64,000 nucleotides of DNA from Adiantum capillus-veneris. Lineage: Eukaryota; Streptophyta; Polypodiopsida; Polypodiales; Pteridaceae. The notes below the pieces were generated by a model. The model was not told where the DNA came from. It saw only the letters and a program-made list of their open reading frames with translations, and made no database searches. The number at the start of each line of letters is the position of its first letter. Within the stretch, counting starts at the first letter, position 1. Positions 57,736 through 64,000 of this stretch are shown in pieces. The stretch covers positions 747,001-811,000 of the forward strand of contig CM043942.1 of the NCBI GenBank assembly GCA_014529385.2. The letters are read 5' to 3'. The translations under genes were made by a program, and so were the position numbers.

Positions 57736-58319
57736 TGTTATGAGAGCGTATAGAGCTAGAAGAGAGCAAGAGGAGGCGCTCACAATGTACAAGAACTTGG
57801 ACTTGATGATAAGCTTAATATTTATTATAAGACTTAATACTTTATTAAGAGAGCTAGATACAAAACTTGGATTACATGACTTGAGTACAAGACAAGGCTT
57901 GATTGCAAGGACAAGACTTGAACATAAGAACTAGAAGAGGGATTTCCTCATAGGAGCCTCACAACTAGTGTTGGCAAGACCGAGGGGCTTGTGGCCCAAG
58001 ACCCCTATTTATACTAGTGCTTGAAGAGGTTACTTGAGGAGGTTAGGACTTTCTAGGTTCTTCTTGAGGAGGTTAGAATCTTCTAGAACCTTCTAGTTCT
58101 TCTAGAACCTTCTAGATCCTTCTTCAAATTTCTAGAGCTTTCCAAAAACTTCTAGGTTCTTTCGGAATTTTCTCCATGCTTCTAGAAACTTCTAGAATCT
58201 CCTTGATACTTTTTAGAACCTTCTAGAATCTTCTAGATCCTTCTAGATTCTTCTAGAGCCTTCTAGTGATGATGTAGGCGATGATGCAAGTAGCGACTGA
58301 CTCTCAAGCATCCATGACA
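57736..58319 (-). mobile_element. Gypsy 3 5' LTR
   Basis: Full-length LTR of 584 bp. On the minus strand it starts TGTCATGGATGC and ends CGCTCTCATAACA. Next to it the internal DNA reads GTTTGGCAAGAGTACC; a primer site TGGCAAGAGTACC is possible, but I cannot name the tRNA. Confidence 0.85.
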
Positions 58320-58344
58320 CAAAGTGAGTGGATCAATGGTCCTC

Positions 58345-58536
58345 TGAAGGAGTACGAGCGGAAGTGCGACGCGAGAGAGAGTGCGAGAAGAAGAGCACGA
58401 CGATATGGTGAACTCGCTCTACTATAATGTGTAGAGCATAGTGAGTTCTTATTAGGTTTTTACAAAAGAATATGTGTACATACCTGGCGGCCCGCCCACT
58501 TACCTGGGCAACCACATTGGGCTTTATACCCCAACA
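58345..58536 (-). mobile_element. Copia 3' LTR (192 bp)
   Basis: On the minus strand it begins TGTTGGGGTATAAAGCCC and ends ACTCCTTCA. TATAAAGC just inside the start may serve as TATA box. It differs from the 5' copy by one transversion and two transitions. Confidence 0.93.
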
Positions 58537-58625
58537 ACCTCCCACTTAAATTCCAATGTGGTACTTTAAGTGTGAGAGAAGCTACTATACAAGCTAATAT
58601 ACAAGAGATGTAGAGAAGTGATGTA

Positions 58626-60470
58626 CTACCCTACACCTAACTGCTTGCGAAAATGCGCAAAGCTCTCTGAGGGAAGTCCTTTTGTAAGTAAATCAACAGG
58701 ATTTTCTGTGGTGTGAACTTTGACAAGCTGAAGTTGCTTATCCTCGAGCATTTCCCTGATGAAATGATATTTCACATCCACATGATTTGTCTTTGAGTGA
58801 TAAACTAGATTGCAAGCCAATTGTATAGCACTTTGACTATCACAATATAACACAGGCATCTCTTCTTTGATTCCCAAATCTGTTACTAGTCGATTAAACC
58901 AAATTGATTCTTTGCATGCCTCTGATGCTGCAACATATTCAGCCTCTGTAGTAGACTGAGTAACACAATCTTGTAATCTAGAACGCCATGATACTGCTCC
59001 ACCAGCCAATGTAAAGACATACCCTGATGTAGACCTTCGGTTGTCTAAGTCACCTGCATAATCTGAGTCTGTAAAACCCTTTACACTTAGCTCTTGACTC
59101 CCATAGCATATACACATACTCTTTGTAGCTTTCAGGTATCTCAATATTCCTTTCACTGCCTCCCAATGTTTCTTGCCTGGGTTTGACATGTATCGACTTA
59201 CTACTCCCACTGCAAATGCAATTTCTGGGTGAGTAGCAATCATTGCATACATCAAACTACCCACTGCAGACGCATATGGAATCTTATCCATTTCAGCCTG
59301 TTCTTCCTCAGACACAGGACAATCTTGTTTGCTAAGTTTCACATATGGTGGCAATGGAACACTCAGTGCCTTTCCCTTCTCCATATTGAAACGTTGCAAA
59401 ACCTTGTCAATATACTCTGTTTGAGATAACCAAATCAACTTCTTTGATCTGTCTCTCTCAATGCGCATACCAAGTATATGACTTGACTCACCCATGTCTT
59501 TCATGTCAAACGATTTTGCCATCTTTGACTTCAAAGCTGAAATTTCTTCCAAGTGCTTGCCAGCAATCAACATGTCATCCACATACAAAATAAGGATCAG
59601 CCAACTGCCATCCTTAGCATTCTTTGTATATAGACAGTGATCGAACTCACTACGTTTGTAGCCTTGAGAAAGCATAAACTTGTGGAATTTATGGTACCAT
59701 GCCCTCGGTGATTGTTTTAAGCCATAAAGACTCTTTAACAACTGGCATACCCAATCTTCTTTGCCTTTCTCAACAAACCCTTCTGGCTGCTGCACGTAAA
59801 TTTCCACATCTAAATCACCATGCAAGAACGCTGTCTTGACATCCATTTGGTGCAACACCAAATCTAATATGGCAACCAATGCAAGAAAGCATCTCAATGT
59901 AGTCATCTTGACCACCGGAGAGAAGACTTCATCAAAGTCAATGCCTTGTTCTTGCTTAAAGCCCTTGGCAACAAGCCTTGCTTTGTACTTTGGCTGACTA
60001 TCATGAGCGGTGATCTTATACCTATAAACCCATTTACAAGGTAGAGCCTTTTTGCCCCATGGTAATTTAACTAGCTTCCATGTCTGGTTTTTATGCAGAG
60101 CTGTCATCTCTGACTGCATGGCCAATTGCCAATTCCCGGAGTCCTTCATTTGCACTGCTTCCTTGTAACATAAAGGCTCATTGCAATCAGTCAACATGAC
60201 ATAGTTCATAGATGGAACAAACCTATCAGGAGGTCGTGTGACACGTCCAGATCTACGCACAATAGGTGGCTCAGGCTCAGCCACAACCTGTGGTTCCACT
60301 CTATCCTGTTCTTGCTCCTCTTGAGCCCTGACATTTTGTCTTGCACGTGCAGGTCCATCTTCTTGGAAGAAAACTCTTCTAATCTCCTCAACCCTCTCTG
60401 GTTTGGAATGATATTTGGATTCATTAAAGTGAACATCATTGCTGCGGACAACCTTTCTGGATTCGGGATC
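58626..60470 (-). pseudogene. Copia reverse transcriptase and RNase H, over 550 codons unbroken
   Basis: The frame gives WKLVKLPWGKKALPCKWVYR, ARLVAKGFKQEQGIDFDEVF, MDVKTAFLHGDL, SLYGLKQSPRAWY and the catalytic ILYVDDMLIAG. RNase H follows: GFTDSDYAGDLDNRRSTSGY, TQSTTEAEYVAASEA, LYCDSQSAIQLA. It ends at GVG plus stop 90 bases before the 3' LTR. Upstream of 60299 the same frame continues to 60470 (DPESRKVVRSNDVHFNESKY), the linker after integrase. This domain looks functional, but the missing integrase end disables the whole polyprotein. Confidence 0.92.
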
Positions 60471-61492
60471 CTCCTATTCATCCTCTCAGCAACACCATTT
60501 TGAGGAGGATTGTAAGGAGAAGTAAGTTCACGTTTTATACCTTTTGACTCACAAAAGTCCTGAAAGGCCTTTGAAACGTACTCTCCACCATTGTCAGTGC
60601 GTAAGCATTTAAGCTTCTTGCCACTCTGATTCTCCACAAGTGTCACAAACGTTTTGAAAACACTAAACGCTTCATCCTTGTGCTTGAGAAAGTAAACCCA
60701 TACTTTCCTCGAGTAATCATCTATAAATGTCATAAAGTAAGAAGCTCCCCCTAGAGATAGGTTAGGCATAGGTCCACACAAATCACTATGAACAAGTGCC
60801 AACTGTGTATCTCTTCTACTGCTTCTATGCTTATGTGGCTGCTGTGTTTGCTTATTACCATACAGACAATGTTCACAGAATTCAAAATCATTAAATGAAA
60901 AGCCAGGCAAATAACCAGAACGAGACAAGATTTCCATTCCCTTCTTGGACATATGTCCTAACCGGCTATGCCACAAAGAAACATTCGGCTGCTCGGTTAC
61001 ATTGATTACATTTTTAGAGACATTTGATACATAAATCATGTAAAGTCCTCCAGACTTTACTCCATGTGCTACTGTCATAGAACCCTTGGATATCTTCCAC
61101 ATGTTCTGTCCAAAAGTGGTGACGTAGCCAGCATCATCAAGTAAACCTGTGCTCATCAAGCTCTTTGTAATTGCGGGAACATGTCTCACATTCTTCAGCG
61201 TGAAAGAAGAGCCATTCTGAAACTTCAATTGAACATCTCCAACACCTAAGATCTCACATGTCTGCCCATTGCCTAGCCGAACATGATCTTTAGTGGTCAC
61301 ATAAGAGGTAAACCACTCCTTGTTTGGAGACACATGAAGTGATGCCCCTGAGTCTATAATCCAGTCACTCAGAGAATTTCCATCAGATGCTGTAAGAAGA
61401 GCTGAGTCCATTGTATTCTTCAAGAAGTAGATGTCTCCTGACACTAGACTGTCATCCTCTGCAACAGTGTTTGTCACATTTATTTCTTGAAT
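60471..61492 (-). pseudogene. Copia protease and truncated integrase
   Basis: The protease has WIIDSGASLHVSPNKEWFTS. The integrase zinc region has LWHSRLGHMSKKG and FCEHCLYGNK. Core residues are HSDLCGPMP (Asp), LRTDNGGEYVSKAF (Asp) and GVAERMNRR (Glu). Directly after ERMNR the sequence jumps to the linker in another frame, so roughly 150-200 codons of integrase C-terminus are deleted at about 60470-60478. A TAG at 61493-61495 separates it from gag in the same frame. Confidence 0.9.
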
Positions 61493-62301
61493 CTACACTG
61501 AGGACTTGTTCTTCTTACCATGGTCTTCAGCTTTCTCTTTGCCTTTTTCTGCTTTCCATTCTCTGCAGTCTCTTTTCATGTGACCCTTCTTGCCACAATG
61601 GTAGCATTCTATGTCACTCTTGCCTTTAGCACTGCGGGACTTGCTACGAGACTGATTCCTCTTTCCACCTTTGTACTTTTCTTTGGTCCTTCCCCTAACA
61701 AGTAAGGCTGTTCCTTTGCCTTTGTCCATTGTCTTTCTATTGGTTTCTTCAGTAAGCAGACTTTCTTCTACACCTGCTATGTTCAAACCATCTGGAGGTG
61801 CAGAATTACTCAAAGCTGTGCGAAAAGTGTCCCAAATTCCCGGCAATGTGATCAACAGGAACATAGCTCTAACAGGTTCATCAAACCTTGAGCTGACAAC
61901 TGACTATAGATTGTGTTGAATTCATTCAGATGATTGGACATAGGTGTCCCTTCTTTCATCTTCAAGTCAACAAGCTTCTTAAGCCAGTATACCTGTGAAG
62001 CTGCACTCTGCTTCTCATAAAGATCACTCAGCTTTAACCATGCTTGATAAGCTGAAATCTCGTCTGCTACATTGAAGTAAACGCTTTCTGCCAAAGTCAG
62101 CATAATGGTAGAAAGTGCCAATTCATCCATTTCGCTCCATTCATCTTCGTCCATATCTTCTGGTTTTATCCCCTTGAGCTTTATAGGTTTTATCTGCTTC
62201 TTTTGTACCAACACGTGCCAAATCTGCTTCTTCCACAATGGGAAATTGGTTCCATCCAGCTTCTTGATATTGTAAAGAGCAGTGTCCTGTGATCCAGCCA
62301 T
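61493..62301 (-). pseudogene. Copia gag with one frameshift
   Basis: Start MAGSQDTALYNIKKLDGTNF is the usual copia gag opening (K-L-x-G-x-N-F/Y-x-x-W). The UBN2-like middle (AWLKLSDLYEKQSAASQVYW) breaks at about 61858 by a frameshift, then continues LPGIWDTFRTALSNSAPPDG. The zinc knuckle CYHCGKKGHMKRDC lies at about 61567-61608. The frame ends at TAG 61493-61495. Confidence 0.9.
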
Positions 62302-63512
62302 AGCTACGCTTCACAGTGGTTTACTTTCCTGGGAAAAATTCGGCAGAGTTTCCCCTGTAAACTGACCTCTGAACCAATATCAACCTGTCAAATGAACCAA
62401 AAAAGCTTCAGATTCTGCATAAATTTCGGCAAAGTCTCCTTTGTAAAATGGCTCTGGTGTACTCAAAAACAGACCAAAAAACAGCTCAAAAAACATTGTC
62501 TCTCTGACATTGTAAGCTGCGGGTAAACCTGTCCTGCACCTGTACTATCTCTGACTGTCCTGTCACTGTCCTGTAAGCATAGACTGCGACAATGCCTCAA
62601 CGGCAGTAAAGCAAAGATGCAATCCCAACTGTCTAACTCACAGTCAATACATCCTAGCTGCCTATCTAAGGGTGCTCGAGGGATCGCTCCAAGACCTGTA
62701 TCACCAAAAGGATCTCAACATTCGAGAATCCCCCAGCTCAATAAAACCTCACTCGACCCTCAACAAAGGCTGCAGTAAATCTGACAGTACATAGACTTCC
62801 CACAAAGTCATACATCCACAAATTTCCCACTGTATGCTGTAACCGCTGCGGCGGTTGTTTGCTGCGTGACTCACAGCCAGCAAACCCTCAACAGACATAC
62901 ATCATCTCTGACAATACATCCCATGTGGAAGTACCTGCAATGTCAGGATGAAATATAGAATATCAAGCAGCAAACACAAGCTACCTGATGAACTAGTGGA
63001 TGTCGCCTACAGTCTGTGTGTAGATGCGCCCGTGTCGTATGTGACACGCCTCCAAGAACTGTGAGCCGTCCTTCGATGTGTAGACAGCCACAAATCAACA
63101 CTCTGGGAGTGTCGATATCCTCAGCACCTGCAGTCGTAGGCCGAAAACCCCAAATTTGCAGAGTCGGATCTGCACCCGTCGAGACCACGTAGTCGTCCTT
63201 CGATGTGTAGACAGCCACAAATCAACACTCTGGGAGTGTCGATATCCTCAGCACCTGCAGTCGTAGGCCGAAAACCCCAAATTTGCAGAGTCGGATCTGC
63301 ACCCGTCGAGACCACGTAGTCGAAAATGGCCTGCGCAAACCTTTGTCGAAGCCGAACGGTGACCGAGATGACCTCAGAATGAAATTCTAAGCTCACCAAG
63401 CCCTTTGGGCTGTCCCACGAGATTTGGGGCCGTGTCTTCGCCTGTCAAATTTCACTCCAATCTGAGCTGGTGACTCTAGCCTCCTGCAGTGCTGCCCCGA
63501 GCCTCGATCTGA
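62302..63512 (-). other. Copia 5' untranslated leader with a perfect 127-bp tandem duplication
   Basis: Bases 63068-63194 and 63195-63321 are identical by eye. The rest of the leader is non-coding. Apparent frames at 62943-63399 arise from the duplication and are not genes. Confidence 0.85.
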
Positions 63513-63524
63513 GCTCTGATACCA
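63513..63524 (-). other. Copia primer binding site (initiator Met tRNA)
   Basis: The minus strand reads TGGTATCAGAGC two bases after the 5' LTR, an exact match to the commonest plant site. Confidence 0.92.
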
Positions 63525-63526
63525 GT

Positions 63527-63718
63527 TGAAGGAGTACGAGCGGAAGTGCGACGCGCGAGAGAGTGCGAGAAGAAGAGCACGACGATATGGTGAACTCGCT
63601 CTACTGTAATGTGTAGAGCATAGTGAGTTCTTATTAGGTTTTTACAAAAGAATATGTGTACATACCTGGCGGCCCGCCCACTTACCTGGGCGACCACATT
63701 GGGCTTTATACCCCAACA
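63527..63718 (-). mobile_element. Copia 5' LTR (192 bp)
   Basis: Same length as the 3' copy, with three differences. On the minus strand it starts TGTTGGGG and ends ACTCCTTCA. It is followed on the right by the target duplication TCCTC. Confidence 0.93.
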
Positions 63719-64000
63719 TCCTCATCATCCTGGTCTTCTACAACATACACCTCATCCTTGATTGTCTTCTTCGGGTTGGTGATGTCCTTCTTCTTCTTGG
63801 GTTGATATTTAAAGTAGCATCTTGCAGGTGGACAGTCTACTTTGCCATAATGGATGCATTTTTTATTCTTGTAGCATTCCTTTTTGGCCTAGATTCCTGC
63901 ATGTTAAATATTTGGTTTTGGAAGTAGAAGAAAAGGTACACCCATTCCCTTGATTGGGTATGGTGCTTCTTCTCCTCTTATAGAGAGCTGATGACTACTC
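63719..64000 (-). pseudogene. Gag-like fragment of the older host retroelement
   Basis: The minus strand encodes a cysteine-containing, lysine-rich piece (CIHYGKVDCPPARCYFKYQP, then KKKKDITNPKKT and EVYVVEDQDDE). It looks like a degenerate zinc-knuckle end of a gag. The copia element is inserted right after it, and the sequence continues below 58344 and 54480. Confidence 0.4.

Larger units (their letters stand above)
54480..58319 (-). mobile_element. Gypsy 3: deleted Ty3/gypsy element, minus strand
   Basis: A perfect 5-bp duplication, CAAAG, flanks the element (54475-54479, 58320-58324). The right (5') LTR is 57736-58319, 584 bp. The left (3') LTR, 54480 to about 54984, lacks its first ~26-75 bases and is joined straight to RNase H coding sequence. 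Integrase, polypurine tract and LTR start are therefore deleted. Gag, protease, reverse transcriptase and part of RNase H remain, all broken by stops or frame changes. Confidence 0.9.
58345..63718 (-). mobile_element. Young Ty1-copia element, minus strand, internally deleted
   Basis: LTRs of 192 bp lie at 58345-58536 and 63527-63718, differing at three positions. TCCTC flanks the element on both sides (58340-58344, 63719-63723). The primer binding site is 63513-63524 (minus strand TGGTATCAGAGC), and the polypurine tract is 58537-58555 (AAGTGGGAGGT on the minus strand). Gene order gag, protease, integrase, reverse transcriptase, RNase H fits Ty1-copia. Gag has a frameshift, an in-frame TAG separates gag from protease, and integrase has lost its C-terminal part. 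The LTR similarity indicates a recent insertion. Confidence 0.95.

Noticed and set aside
62943-63399. Two overlapping minus-strand frames with identical halves
   Set aside because: The similarity comes from the 127-bp tandem duplication in the copia leader, not from a protein repeat.

Overview
This window reads as nuclear DNA of a land plant with a large, repeat-rich genome. It holds one gene that looks intact on the minus strand, a five-exon plastid NADP-glyceraldehyde-3-phosphate dehydrogenase A gene (gapA, 50820-52494), and one decayed pentatricopeptide-repeat (PPR) gene (about 47450-48340). Almost everything else is transposable elements, many nested in one another, plus microsatellites. 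The decayed PPR repeats carry the K-A-C-G type of motif I associate with fern, lycophyte and moss PPR proteins. Together with the GA-rich microsatellites this hints at a fern-like or other early-diverging vascular plant, but that is inference only.

Layout. 1-9030 is mostly one old LTR retroelement on the plus strand: a protease remnant, a long non-coding stretch with ~285-bp repeats each carrying a 24-bp palindrome (split by a foreign copia-type LTR at 3575-4323), a long broken open frame (4615-8053), a purine tract and an LTR (8106-9030). 9031-9275 is the tail of a chromovirus LTR. 9276-14488 holds unidentified small frames, a MITE with an 8-bp duplication and a copia reverse transcriptase remnant. 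14489-24302 is a 9.8-kb CACTA transposon with perfect ATT target duplications. It carries a TNP2-type transposase gene with two nonsense codons, a Transposase_24-like second gene, a 5'-truncated LINE and a captured fragment of a heavy-metal-associated isoprenylated protein gene.

24399-46149 is a nest. A minus-strand chromovirus (gypsy 1) has a second chromovirus of the same family (gypsy 2, plus strand, 31919-44622) inserted in its 5' LTR. Gypsy 2 itself contains a 1.3-kb TTAA-flanked DNA element (38728-40066) and a 2.6-kb insertion in its 3' LTR (40548-43153). Gypsy 1 also carries a MITE in its 3' LTR. Target duplications at nearly every border let the layers be ordered. 46150-50800 is old DNA with the PPR relic and a foldback repeat. 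gapA follows, with a perfect G-box upstream.

54475-63723 holds two minus-strand retroelements inserted 25 bp apart into an older element: a gypsy with perfect CAAAG duplications and an internal deletion, then a young Ty1-copia element with perfect TCCTC duplications and 192-bp LTRs that differ at only three positions. None of the retroelements in the window appears able to move by itself, since every coding region has frameshifts, stops or deletions.
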